This document shows positions 34,690-45,957 of a DNA stretch of 64,000 nucleotides, one piece after another (the first letter of the stretch is position 1; each line of letters begins with the position of its first letter). The stretch spans positions 16,283,001 through 16,347,000 of the forward strand of contig BSBM01000179.1 of NCBI GenBank assembly GCA_027924585.1. The letters run 5' to 3'. The position numbers and the translations under genes were made by a program. Source of the stretch: Larix kaempferi. Lineage: Eukaryota; Streptophyta; Pinopsida; Pinales; Pinaceae. The notes beneath the pieces are model-generated. The model saw only the letters and a list, made by a program, of their open reading frames with translations, ran no database searches and was not told where the DNA came from.

Positions 34690-35280
34690 ATTTGTCACTT
34701 GGTAAAATGTTTAGAATATGTTTTGCATGAATGTTTAAAATGTTAAAAATGAATGTTTGGAACTTTTGATAGGTGCAATCTAAAGTTAGGAAATGTTGAA
34801 TGTTGAGAATGAATGTTATGGTAAGAATAAATGTTGGGAAAGAATGAATGGGAGGTGTCAAGAATGTTTAAAATGTTAAGAATGAACATGTTTGGAATTT
34901 TTCATATAGGTGCAATCTAAAGTTGAAATACTGAATGTTAAAAATGAATGTTATGTTGAGAATGAATGTTATGGTAAGAATGAATGTTGGGAAAGTGTTG
35001 AATCCTAAGAATGAATTGGAATCAAGTCACTTGAATGTTTAAAATGTTAAGAATGAATGTTTGGAACATTTGATAGGTGCAATTTAAAGTTAAGAAATGT
35101 TGAATTTGTTAAAAATGTTTAATGTTATGTTGAGAATGAATGTTATGGAAAGAATGAATGTTGAGAAAGTGTTGAATCATAAGAATGAATGGGAAGTGTC
35201 AAGAAGGTTTAAAATGTTAAGAAATGGATGTTACCAAGGTTTAAAATGTTAAGAAATGAATTTGTTACCAAAGTTTTAGG
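34690..35280. repeat. Degenerate ~140-bp repeats downstream of the accessory gene
   Basis: Several units containing TTAAAATGTTAAGAATGAATG, TTGATAGGTGCAATCTAAAG and GAATGTTATGGTAAGAATGA in the same order, about 140-170 bp apart. AT-rich, non-coding. Confidence 0.7.
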
Positions 35281-35526
35281 AAGTTTAAGAATGTTGTACC
35301 TGATATGAATATTTAGGAATGATATGAATTTTTTATACAAATATAAAGTTTTAATAGGTTCAATTTCTAATGTTATGAATGAAAATCTATAAATTGTTTG
35401 ATAAAAGTTTCAATCTTTTGGTCGTTTGATCGATATGATGTTGCATATGTAAATTTCAAATTTTAACTAATGTTTCTTATATGTTCATTATTCAGGTACT
35501 TTGTAGTTCGTGAATTTCTAAATGCT

Positions 35527-35764
35527 ACTGCAATCATGGCAAATGGGGATAAATGATTTTTTGTTTTTTAATCACAAGTGAGGATTTCCGGATTGTGAAG
35601 TTTATGCTAAGTTAGAGCAATGAATTTTAGATAACAATTCGATGAATTTTTATCGGTTTGTTGTAAATAATCATTGCTCTAATTTAGCATAATCTTCACA
35701 ATCCAGGAATTCTTGTTTGTGATTAAAAATGAAATGATCGTTATCTCCATTTGCCATGATTTCA
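35527..35764. repeat. Long inverted repeat (hairpin) between the convergent genes of E
   Basis: Arms 35527-35623 and 35671-35764 with a ~47-nt loop. Matching blocks include AATCATGGCAAATGGGGATAA, GATTGTGAAGTTTATGCTAA and AGAGCAATGA against their complements. It lies between the 3' ends of the two genes. It could be a nested foldback element, a transcript end structure or a source of small RNA. Confidence 0.8.
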
Positions 35765-36441
35765 GTTATGTGAACTTACATGTAAGAGATATATTATCTT
35801 TGTGCAACAATCATTTATTTAAAAACCATATAGATTAACAACTTGTTTTAAAAAACTCATGGATCATATTTATGGTGAAGTACATTAGAGAAACATGTTC
35901 AATGGATTAGAATAATACAAAATCTAGTAGGTTTCTCGGTGATTTCTCATTGGCATAAATCAATTAAAAGTAAAAATTCGGGGTGGAGTGTGGGGATAGC
36001 CACATCCGTTATCTCATCCATTAAGTGGTCAAATAGACATATGGAGACCCGAATAAAGTACTTTATATTACGAAATTACAAATTAAAGACAAACATTCCA
36101 TATAACTGAAATTTACAACATTTTTGAATTTTTATTAAAAATTTCATTACCAAATAATTTTTGAATTCATTTTTAAGCATGCTACAATACAACCATTTAA
36201 ACTCTTATTCTAGTTCTCATTCAAGATAATATTCATAAAATTCAATGAAAAAATATATTGAACACAACATTTGTGACACATGGACAAAAAATATATTGTA
36301 CACAACAATTGACATGGACAAAAACATAGATCAATTCATTTTTGATATATAGTTAAAAACATCGCAATGGAATGCCATCCTCAATTATCCGTTCATGGTC
36401 ACATATGGACAATTTTCATTTTTTGGTTTTTAACTGTTTTT
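35765..36441. other. Non-coding stretch of E downstream of the transposase gene
   Basis: AT-rich sequence between the hairpin and the stop of the transposase-like gene. No gene or clear repeat, apart from two near-copies of TATATTGNACACAACA around 36256-36305. Probably 3' untranslated and spacer sequence. Confidence 0.5.
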
Positions 36442-39400
36442 TTATGGAACTTGTACCAACCTTATTCGAGATGCACATACTAAATGACTATACTGACAAC
36501 ATATAACATCGGGTTCATAATCTTGAAAGTAGACATAACTTTTAGTCATATGAGTCTGCTGAAAAAAATAGCCTTTTAAAATGATGGATCCTCTCTCGTA
36601 TGTAAATCCGTTGTCATTGTAGTCCTCCAATAACTTCATCTTTCCTTCAGTGCATCACATCAAATAATATTTCACATTTTCGTTGTTGTCTAAAGGTGCA
36701 ATCACAGCGAAAACATCTCTTGCGCAAATTACAATTGGTGTTAGCGTGTTTAAATCAATTAAATTGACTATACACATAAGGCGATGGACAAGAATGAACA
36801 ATCAACTTAAAAGTCAAGTAAGTTCATTACCTTCTCTAACAAGATTTGAAATTCTATCGCCATCAGATGATATTGCTATTTCTTTTGATTCTAATTCTTC
36901 TACACTTGCTAGTGGCATTTTTCCTTTTGGATTAATCTCTGTGTGTTTCCAAGCTTTTACGTAGTTGTTTGTTATGTTTTCACAAACTTCTATAGATTCA
37001 ACATTTTCAGTGCAAATATGACAAAAGCGTGATTGCTTTCTACTGTCAAATGCAAACACGTTTTGGAATGATTTTGTTTGAATAGAGTGAAGATCTCTAG
37101 TCCCATGTATAGTGCTAGCGTCATATGGTATTGATCTATTTATATCTTGGACCCCAACAAGCCAAAAAAAGCTACACAATAAATGGTCAATCACAAAGAA
37201 CAACTTTTAATGTTAGTGTACATGTACTTAAATGTTAGTGTACATTTTTTTAAATTTCAAGAAATAATATAAATTAAAAAAATAGTGTACATACCTGCGC
37301 ACATCTTTTGATTATTGATTATAATCATGGCTTAGATTTAATTGACACCATCGGACAACCTCTGCAGCTGAATGAAACCATGCAGAAGAATAGTTCATTT
37401 GCCATCTTCGAAGTGCTCTTTTTATGCATGCTCGTGCACCATCATGTTCACCTTTTCCATGTCCAGTTTCAAAGAAATTCCAGCGATGTTTAATGTTCAA
37501 TGCTTTATAAAGTCGACATAACCAAAAACATTATCGTGAAGATTTAAATTGACCCGCACATTCATCAAACCATATCCAATTTTCATTGAATTTAAGTTCG
37601 CGTTTTTTCAGTGAATCATAGAAAATATTTTCTATACAATGTTGAACAAAATGTGTATCATGTGTACGATCATCGCTGATATAGAAGTGATATTCTTTAA
37701 TCACATCTCGATTGTCACATGTGCTTTCAATGCCATCAACATCCTGTTGAGAATGTCTATATACAACATGGAAAAATATCGAAACTTGGTAAGAGTGATA
37801 GTATTCAATCTGTATCTCTTTTTGTGCAGCTAATGTATAGTTTTCAGCAAAATCAACCACGGACAAAATTGTTCCGGGTGGAAAAATTTCACGAGACTGT
37901 TTGAATTGAAGATCTTGCCATCGTGCTCTATGTGAATGCCGGGTGTATTTATAAATTTCACTTTCAATTTTTTTGAGAAAATCTGTCACGCATATCTTAT
38001 CTTCTAGCAAATCAATTCTTTTGGAATGTGAATCACTAGAACTTGTAGTATAATTGATGTATTCGTATCTCCTCCAATCAACATTTACATTTGACAACGA
38101 TTGATCATTATCGATATGATATTTATTGTGGTATAGCACCAGATTTCCACAACGATGACAATGTTTTCCATTGACACATTTCTTTGAATAAAATACTTCA
38201 TCGTGATTTCTCTCACATAAAATTTGAGATATGAATTCACGTATTGTGGGTGGAGGTGGTGAATTTGTCCAAAACATTTTACCAAATTCAAGAAGCGTGT
38301 CATAATATAACTGAAATTGCGCATGATAACGGCAACAACATATGTCATGTATAGTAATAGGTCTAACATACCATGGTTTTTGTTGCACAAATGTAGTGAT
38401 TGATATATTAATTCCACGATGATATTCCTTGAATTTATTGAACAATTGTACTTGTGTCATGTCCATTATATGTTTCAGTTAACTTTCATATACATTTCGT
38501 GATATTCTTTTGCATATCACATCTCTTGAATTTGGTGAAACTCGAGCATGTTCCAACCAATATTCCCGTACAATATCTTTAACACTTGCTCCCATTCTAT
38601 CTTTGTAAGGTTGTCTACAAATAATTGCCCAGCAAGCAAGTTCATTATTTTCATCTATTTGCATTTTGAATTTGCTATGTTTGTATAATGTCTTTATTGA
38701 TGTTCCAACTGCTTTTACTAGTTCTGTTGTCAAACGCTTTTGTTTAGTACTAGCTGAAAGAATTGTTGTATGAATTGTTTTACATGCAACACTGATATAT
38801 TTCTTCCTGGATTTTTCAAATCTTTTTATTACATCACCTATATTTTCTATCACATTTTGTTTCAATTTCGACTCTTTTGTCGCCTTGTGAATACCCAATA
38901 ATGATGTAGCACCTTCTAACTTCTTGGAAACTAATAAACATCTCAAAATTTGTGTTTGTCTTGCTATTGAGTAATCCTTGAGAACTTCATCATAAAATTT
39001 TGTAGCACGATATCGTGCAACATGTATTGATAGGTTCTCTCCATATTTGTCACAATCAATGTCTTCTAACATTTCATCATCAATGGTGAAAGTACCTATA
39101 CATCAAGTTAAATTTAATTTAACATATATCCAAAAATAAAATTCATTATAAAAAAATGAATTTGGAAAATATATGATATATACATACCAGGTTCAATTTT
39201 TGGATCTTGAAATTGATCTTCAATATTGACTTCATCGACATTAGCATGTAAATCACTATTTACATCTTCTACAATGGTCTCTTCAACTTCAATTTGTTCT
39301 TCTTGTACTCTATTTTCAATTTCCATTTCCTCAACATTATCATGTAAATCTGTATTTATATCTTCAATAATTCTCTCTTCCATTTCGGCAACCCTTTGTT

Positions 39401-39494
39401 TTTTGGCAATATATTTGAGTTTTTGTTTTTCTCTATTACCATCATCATCACATTTATGATCACCTTTTTTTTTACGTTTTCTCTTATTGCCCAT
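36442..39494 (-). pseudogene. Transposase-like gene of E, four exons, four premature stops
   Basis: Exons 39494-39188, 39095-37295, 37171-36831 and 36767-36442 have GT/AG borders and sum to 2775 nt, exactly 925 codons. The N-terminus has a basic KRKRKKK nuclear signal and two ~25-residue acidic repeats (IIEDINTDLHDNVEEMEIE, TIVEDVNSDLHANVDEVNIE). Then come a helical region that may bind DNA, a Cys/His cluster CVNGKHCHRCG (~409-419), VVDFAENYT (Asp ~517), WFDECAGQFK (Asp ~613), FFETGHGKGEHDG (~643-655) and a second Cys motif (FCHIC). The spaced acidic residues suggest an RNase H-fold DDE/D enzyme. From memory, the QFK and HGKG..DG motifs recall an unnamed animal transposase-like family; I could not check this. 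In-frame stops: TAA 38479-38481, 37531-37533, 37309-37311 and TGA 36655-36657, all explicable as C-to-T in CAA or CGA. Confidence 0.72.
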
Positions 39495-39516
39495 GATTAT
39501 TTAATCTATAGATGAT

Positions 39517-39958
39517 AAATTAAAGAATCATTACTTTATAATAAAAATAAATAAATTAAGATTTAAAAATATTTACGAAATTTATAAAAACATGAACTGA
39601 AATTTACTTCACCTTATAAAAATCTTGTAAGAGTCATTTGAAGAAGATCTCTTTGGAATTAAATTTCCTTTGAAAAAACTCTTTGAACAAAAATCTTCTT
39701 TGAAAAAAACCTTCTTGGAAAGAAATAAGAACTCTTTAAATTAAAGAATCATTACTTTATAATAAAAATAAATAAATTAAGATTTAAAAATATTTACGAA
39801 ATTTATAAAAACATGAACTGAAATTTACTTCACCTTATAAAAATCTTGTAAGAGTCATTTGAAGAAGATCTCTTTGGAATTAAATTTCCTTTGAAAAAAC
39901 TCTTTGAACAAAAATCTTCTTTGAAAAAAACCTTCTTGGAAAGAAATAAGAACTCTTT
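39517..39958. repeat. 221-bp tandem duplication upstream of the transposase gene
   Basis: 39517-39737 and 39738-39958 are almost identical (TAAAGAATCATTACTTTATA at 39521 and 39742). The near identity implies a recent duplication in the probable promoter or leader of the minus-strand gene. Confidence 0.88.
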
Positions 39959-40800
39959 GACAATAAATCACCTTTGAAAAAACCCATTGGAAAATAATAA
40001 GAACACCTTGTAAATAAATCTTTTTTGTAAAAACCACTGGAAAAAAAAACCTCTTTGAAAAAATATCTAAGAAAAAATCCACTAGGAAAAAATACTTTGA
40101 AAAAAAACTTATTTGTAAACATATCTTGGAAAAAACCCTTGTAAAGAAATAACTCATTTGCAAAAATACTTTGAATAAACAACTCTTTGAAAAACCCATT
40201 TTCAAAGAAATAAGAAGTGCAAAACTACCTTGGAAAAAAACCCTTTGCAAAATACCTTAGCAAAACAACTATTTGAAAAAACCCCTTTCAAATAAATAAG
40301 AAGTGCAAAACTACCCTGGAAAAAAAAATCCTTTGCAAAATACCTTAACAAAACAACTATTTGAAAAAATCTCTTTCAAAGAAATAAGAAGTGCAAAATT
40401 ACTTTGGAAAAAAACCATTTGTAAATTATCTTACCAAAACAACTCTTTAAAAAAATCTCTTTCAAAGAAATAAGAAGGAAAAATACTTTTATTTTTGTAA
40501 AAATACTTTGGAATAAACACTCTTTAAATACAACCCTTGGAAAGAAACATTCTTTGCATAAACCACTTTGCAAACATGTCTAAGAAAAAAAATATTTTGA
40601 AAAAACTCCTTGCAAATATGCCTTAGAAAAAAAACTCATTTACAAAAATGCCTTACAAAAAAAAAATTCTTTACAAAAATGCCTTACAAAAAAACTCCTT
40701 CAATGTGCCCTTTGGAAAAAAATAAGAAGAAACATACCTTGTAAAAACCTCCTTTTGCAAAAAATGTCTTCTTTGAAAACCCTTTCAAAAATAGTTTGAC
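39959..40800. repeat. A-rich degenerate repeats upstream of the transposase gene
   Basis: About 840 bp of short degenerate units of the type TTTGAAAAAACCC-TTGGAAAGAAATAAGAA. Minus-strand open frames here (Phe/Lys-rich, up to 131 codons) reflect the repeat composition, not genes. Confidence 0.75.
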
Positions 40801-40895
40801 AAGAAATATGCGAAAATAATGAATCAATTTAAGTTTATTTATACGAGTATGAAGAATAGGTTTTTTTTTTGGCCGATGAAATTTTTTTCTGTTTC

Positions 40896-41000
40896 ATTAT
40901 TCGGCCGAATAACCTTTGCTGTAATTGACGGTGTCGTTATGGAAAAAGGCTATTCAGCCTAATAATTATTCGGCCGAATAATTGTTCGGCCGAATAATCT
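40896..41000. repeat. Right subterminal palindrome array of E
   Basis: TTATTCGGCCGAATAA at 40897 and 40966 and a TTGTTCGGCCGAATAAT form at 40982, with a degenerate copy TATTCAGCCTAATAA near 40951. Same motif as 29668-29930 but fewer copies and further from the end (~830 bp). Confidence 0.88.
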
Positions 41001-41769
41001 CTGAGACAGGGAAGCTTCACGATTCTGCAGAATTTTCAGGTTTCTCCATTTTTGGAAGAGAAAAGCAACCTCTTACACTACAAAACGAATGTCGGACTTG
41101 ATACCATAAGGTTCATCATTGAATCTACTTTATGTGGGTATAGATTTTGGTGTGTATAGATAAGAACTGATATTTTTAATGTTTTATTTTCGTAACATGT
41201 GTCAAGTTTGAATTCATCTCTTTAAAAAAATGGTGAAAAAAAAAATCCATAACTTTAAAAATACACCACCAAAAAAATTGAAAAAAATGTGGGAATCTTA
41301 ATTAGCGTGTCTACTTCAAAAGGGTGTTCGTAGATTTTTTATTTTTAGAGCCAATTGAGAGAAAAGTGGCGCAACAAAAACGATGTTGAAAATCGACTAA
41401 GTTTCCCCATTGATCGACTTTAAAAAAATATAATAATTAGTATATAGATCCATTGGTTACAAACGTATAGTCAGACACTAGTACATTGTGTGTAAATTGT
41501 CGTAGCATTTTCTATTTTTGCAAAAAACAAGTCTAACAATGATTTTACTGGCGCAACAAATCATAACTATTTTGTAGTCTTTTCATTTTAGAAGAACACA
41601 CTGTCAAACATTTGTGAAAACGACATATCAAATCTCAATTAAAAAAATTGAAAAAATTATGAATAGAAAGCTAACATAATTCTCTAAAAGTTTTCTTTTA
41701 ACTGCAAAGTGAAATTTTAAACAAAAATATCACTTTTGTTCGCCCAAAGTTGGAAAACATGAAAAAACC
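41001..41769. other. Right subterminal non-coding region of E
   Basis: AT-rich, no gene. Contains several A-tracts and no further palindrome copies. Confidence 0.5.
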
Positions 41770-41826
41770 AAAATTATTTTCTCACGAGACCCCCCAAAAT
41801 AGACACCCATCTTCATTTTTTCACCC
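41770..41826 (-). repeat. Right terminal inverted repeat of E
   Basis: Complement reads GGGTGAAAAAATGAAGATGG. Pairs with 29604-29660; followed by the TSD copy TGCG at 41827-41830. Confidence 0.75.
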
Positions 41827-41830
41827 TGCG

Positions 41831-42320
41831 GTTATCTCGCTAACCAACTCTGTCAGGCTATGATAACGACTCATCATCGTGGCCGTCCTTCTATGTCGTT
41901 TATGGCTTCTAGCATCTTCTGACTGTACATGGTCATGTTGCTTTCATCCGTTCTACTGAGCGCATGCCGATGAGTCGCTTTCATCCCATTGTTCCTTCTC
42001 TAACGATTTCCTGTATCCGGTCTGCTTAGTGCTTCCTTTGCTCGTGTGATCGGTCACTTTCCTTCTTCGCCACTCCTTACCCACCTGCCAGGAATCTCAG
42101 ATTATTTTCCCCAAAATAGATCGTTGATCGATCTTACCCGAACTCATACTGGTTTCCTTCCAAAATGCTGCCATGCTCGATCTTCGCGGCACTAACAATT
42201 CGCCGCGCTGGATCTTTGCTGCACGGTTACTCTTACTTTGCCGACGCTCCCCTGCGCTGTAACTTCGCAGATCCAAAACTGTCTTGCACAAAAATTACTT
42301 AACTTGGGCCACTCCCAACA
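41831..42320 (-). repeat. 3' LTR of element D, second segment
   Basis: Matches 59080-59553 and ends CCCAACA at 42320. The internal region of D begins at 42321. I see no strong polypurine tract beside it (the minus strand reads GTGTTAGGCGCC next to the LTR), with a weak purine run about 30 bases away. Confidence 0.88.
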
Positions 42321-42342
42321 GGCGCCTAACACTTACATGTGG

Positions 42343-45197
42343 CTCGTCCCCGAGCCGCTTTCCATAGGTTCAGTGCATTGTGCTTCTCCTTGTTGATCTA
42401 TCTTCGCAACGAATTCTTGATAAGTTGTGCTTAGATTTGCAACTGTGTCTTTAGCATCTTGCTCAACTACCTTGAAAATTTCCAACACATCTGGTGTTAA
42501 GTCTTCCTGAGCCTGTTCTTGTACTGTTTTCTTTGAATCACGGAGCTCTTGGAGTTTCTCTTCAATTTCTTGTGCAATGGCATGAGCTTCTTCCTGTAGG
42601 GGCTGTGAATTTTTCCAAGTTTTAGCCTCCTTTTCTCTTAAAACTTGGAGCTCCCTTTTTAGTTCCTTGACTTCTGCAAATCATCGGAGTCTCTCTCTCG
42701 ATAGCAGGTTCTTCATCTCTGCGTTTAGAGTGTCTAACGTTGCTTGTTTTTTCTGTAAACTGTTTTGGACCTGCAGCAGTTGAGGGTCCTCTTGCTATGC
42801 AGTCCATACTCTGGTTTCCTCATCCAGCAAGTTCTAACACTTAGCTATTTCGTTGGATATATTTTTTGTGGCAACCTTCACTTTTGCTGCTCTAATCTCT
42901 GTTTGATCTGGCGGTGTCTTTGGTAGATTCTATACTTCCATGTTGGAAAGCTTTTCTTTGTAGTCTATCTCCATGTCGGCCATTTCAGCCTTAAGATTGC
43001 TTACTACCAAGCCAATCTTAATGATGGTATCCTATATTTCCGGCTACGCGTTGCACTCTGGTATATTTGCGTAGACCAAAGCGACAGTCTCCTCTATTCT
43101 TCGGCGTTGCTTGTGCACACTTTATTCTTGCAACTGTCTATAGTTTGCTTGTAAGTCCTGGTGTTGGCTCAACATCATCATATCTCTACCATGGAGTTCT
43201 TCCACAACCTGCAGGTGCAGATTATGTAGACCCTCCAGTGGCAAGGTCGCGATATCAACATCCACATGTGCTAAGTTCTTTGCAGCTTCAGCTGATTCAT
43301 CACTTGGAAAAATTATGCTTAGTGGGTCCATGCAGATGAGGCGCGGTCGCGGTGCCATGGTCAGAGGTAAGGGTGTCTTATTTTGCTAAGAGATGTCCTC
43401 TAACCTTCCTTCTGACTCAGATTCTCGAACTAGGTCTTTCTGGACCTGTTCGATCTTCGCCGCTATGCCTTGCAAGGTGGTGCGATTTTCTGTTAGACTC
43501 GCTTGAATCTTCTCATTTTTGCTATATTTTAGAGAGAGCGCTTCATCCATATATTGGATGACTCTACTCGCGATGAACTCATAATCATCATCATGGAGCT
43601 TCGCTTCTAATGGCTCCTTTGTTGCTTTTTGCTTCTTTTTCGACCCTTTCTCCTGTATAGAGCTTCCTAGTTCCTTTATTTTTCTTGTCGGTGACTCTTC
43701 AATGATCTTTGTAGGGGATGGGGTACTTTCATCTGAGTCACTGTCAATGACCATCATCCCTTCGACCTTCCATTCATTTAACCACTCCTTCATGAGGAAA
43801 TCTATACTAGCTTCATCAAGGTGATAGTTCCCTGGGAACCACTCTCGATTCTTCTTCTGTGCCTTTGGTGAGATGTAGATAAAATGCATATTAGCTTTAA
43901 AATTTAATGTACGAATATACTTTGTTGTTACCTCCTTTGATATGCGTGGTGTGCAAACGATGACATCGAACAACTGTTGGTATTATGTGAACAGTACTTC
44001 AATTGAGGCACGTTGTTTGTCTGGTTGCATATTTTCCTAGAGATTTGCATATATGGGTCCTCGGTAATCATTGATGAGAGAGGTGAGACAAACATAACGC
44101 CTTGGTTCCTTCCATCCTACAAAGGTGATCAAAACCATTAACCAACTGTAATGAAAGGTAGTGTCAGTGAATTGAGTGTCATGGACATCATCCAGAAAAT
44201 CGTTTAGCAAATATTGACACCAGTTAAATCTTACTCCCTACGCTATCTTTGCAGTGAGGTACACTACTCTAGCTGGTACTTCTTTTGGTATGGCCTTCCG
44301 TAAGAATTTTCCTCTGAGCAGCTGCACTACAAACCATGTGGCATAATCTTTTAGGTCTTCTGTGATGAAACCTTGTTTTCCTTTGGGGATCTTATATTCT
44401 TCTTTCATTTGCGTGGTGATCTCTTTATCTATGGTTTTGCTTGCAAATAACTTTTTAGGGTTTTCACCTCGCTCGCTTAGCCCCATGGTCCTGTGAATCA
44501 AGTCTATGTTGAGGTTAACATTTCTGTCCAGCTAGAGGTAACCTTGGTGTGTGGGTGATATCAATGTACGCACCATCGCATTGAGTTCAGGGCTCCTGTC
44601 GAAGTGTGGAAGCCACAACAGGTTCAGAAGTACTAATTCCACGACTGAGGAAATCCAACTCTGTGCTACGAGCAACGGGTTGTTCTTCATGTCCATTTTC
44701 CAACACATATATCTATCTGGTTGAAACTGTGGGTATTTTGGCTCATTTGGATCCTTGAGCTGTTGTAGTAAATCATAGTCCTCAAACTTGCAATCTGCGA
44801 GCTTTCCCAATAAGCTTTCTTATGGCTTGACATGACGGGATATCGACGGAAGTGGTACTTCATATTTGGCGTTTCTGGAAAGCTTTATGGTCAGTGCATC
44901 ATGTGCGCACGGAGAGATATATTCTAGGGTTAAGGATAATGGCAGCTCTTTGTCCTCTGGTGGAGCTTCTGGTAGCTTGGAGCCCATTACCTTCAACTTT
45001 GATTTCTCGGCTACGGGTTCCTTACCCTTGCTTTGCATTGCTGCAGGATGTCGTGGTGAGCCGTGTTAACCCTGTCCTTTTCCTGTAATGACCTTCTTGG
45101 CAAGGGTTCTCATCAACCCTCCAATCTCAGATTGTTTAAAATCCATCATAGCCTGCTCGATTGTGGAATCCTGCTTAACTGTGGAATCGTCAGACAT
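42343..45197 (-). pseudogene. Extra long reading frame of D downstream of integrase
   Basis: From ATG 45197 (MSDDSTVKQDSTIEQAMMDF) one frame runs leftward to at least 43122, and by translation to about 42343, some 950 codons, interrupted by about 15 in-frame stops. Nearly all stand at likely Gln codons (CAA or CAG). The central part (GKFLRKAIPKEVPARVVYLT, YSWLMVLITFVGWKEPRRYV) could resemble the 'putative plant transposon protein' domain family, but I am not sure. Then come an acidic/Ser-rich linker (MVIDSDSDESTPSPTK), a basic KKKQK patch, and a C-terminal third rich in Glu/Gln/Lys heptads, predicted coiled coil. It sits where an env-like or extra ORF would be. A TATA box at 45319-45326 suggests it has its own transcript. 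Plus-strand frames here, such as 43067-43339, are shadows. Confidence 0.6.
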
Positions 45198-45957
45198 TCA
45201 CTGAAACTTGCTCTGTAGACTCTCGGAATTATTGAGCACTCACTGTAACTATACTGAAGCTATGGCTTGCGAGAAAATTTGAAACTTATGGTAAAGGCCA
45301 CTAGTCCAGTCTTAGTGGTATTTATAGGCACAATTGGACTTGGTCGCGCCCATAAACGACTAGATAAGCATTAATTCTCATGTTCGTTGGCCAAATCCAC
45401 TGAGGATTTCGGTCCTTTCCTTCATTAACTACTTCATAATGACTAATTTTTCTTTAAATGCTCAAGCGGTCATCGGCAAAATCACCATGTAAAGGCTAGT
45501 TTTCCGACCGACATTTTAACGGCTAGTTTCTTGGAACTGCACGCACAATTTATCCAAATAGACTTCCATGCGGTCCCATTGTGCACTTGTGCTCCTTGAT
45601 TTTTAACTTCGCAGCTGTGCTGTTCTTGGTACTTCGCATCACAACTTCTGGTGTCCACTTCGCATATGCGCTTCCAATGTGCATTGCGGTTCCAACTTCC
45701 TTCGTGAACTGTGCATTCAACTTCTTTCTAGCACTGCGCATCCAATTCTCTTCTTTCACTGCGCAGTTCATATTTCATGGATCTTCTTACTTTGCCAAAA
45801 ATTTTGTGCAAACTCATTATTCTGCCATTCTTAGTGTCCAATTTCAACTGCACTTGTCACTTAGAATGCTTTTCTCTTCTAATCACTGAGGGTTTTGCAA
45901 AGGAGGACTATCCCTGTATGGTTTTAGTCTACTTCCATTTATCAGACCTGGTAAGTT
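45198..45957. other. Spacer between integrase and the extra frame of D
   Basis: Contains the TATA box of the extra frame and, at 45590-45780, repeated TTCGCA/TGTGCA-type short motifs. A 73-codon minus-strand frame across these repeats has no recognisable domain. Confidence 0.45.
45319..45326 (-). promoter_or_regulatory. TATA box for the extra frame of D
   Basis: On the minus strand CCTATAAATACC, a strong plant TATA match, about 120 bp upstream of the ATG at 45197, an ordinary promoter-to-start distance. Confidence 0.6.

Larger units (their letters stand above)
29604..41826. mobile_element. Large DNA transposon E, superfamily not assigned
   Basis: 12,223-bp insertion in the D LTR. The uninterrupted site is seen in the other LTR near 59076 (AATGGTGCAGTTACC). 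The flanking duplication is TGCG (29600-29603, 41827-41830). Ends are imperfect inverted repeats: left AGGTGAAAACGTGAAGGTGG and right (complement) GGGTGAAAAAATGAAGATGG, aligned without gaps, with weaker similarity for about 50 bp. Inside are palindrome arrays near both ends, a plus-strand gene (32295-34372) and a minus-strand transposase-like gene (39494-36442) that converge. The ends lack CACTA termini, and a 4-bp TSD does not fit MULE or hAT elements. Both genes contain premature stops, so this copy is probably inactive. Confidence 0.85.

Noticed and set aside
39855-40250. Phe/Lys-rich minus-strand proteins
   Set aside because: Low-complexity translation of A-rich repeats.
29604-41826. E as a Helitron or as an LTR element
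   Set aside because: It has terminal inverted repeats and a TSD, unlike Helitrons, and no LTRs; the RT fragment inside it is a short decayed piece.
43067-43339. 90-codon plus-strand frame
   Set aside because: Shadow of the minus-strand extra frame of D, which is continuous in one frame over 2 kb.
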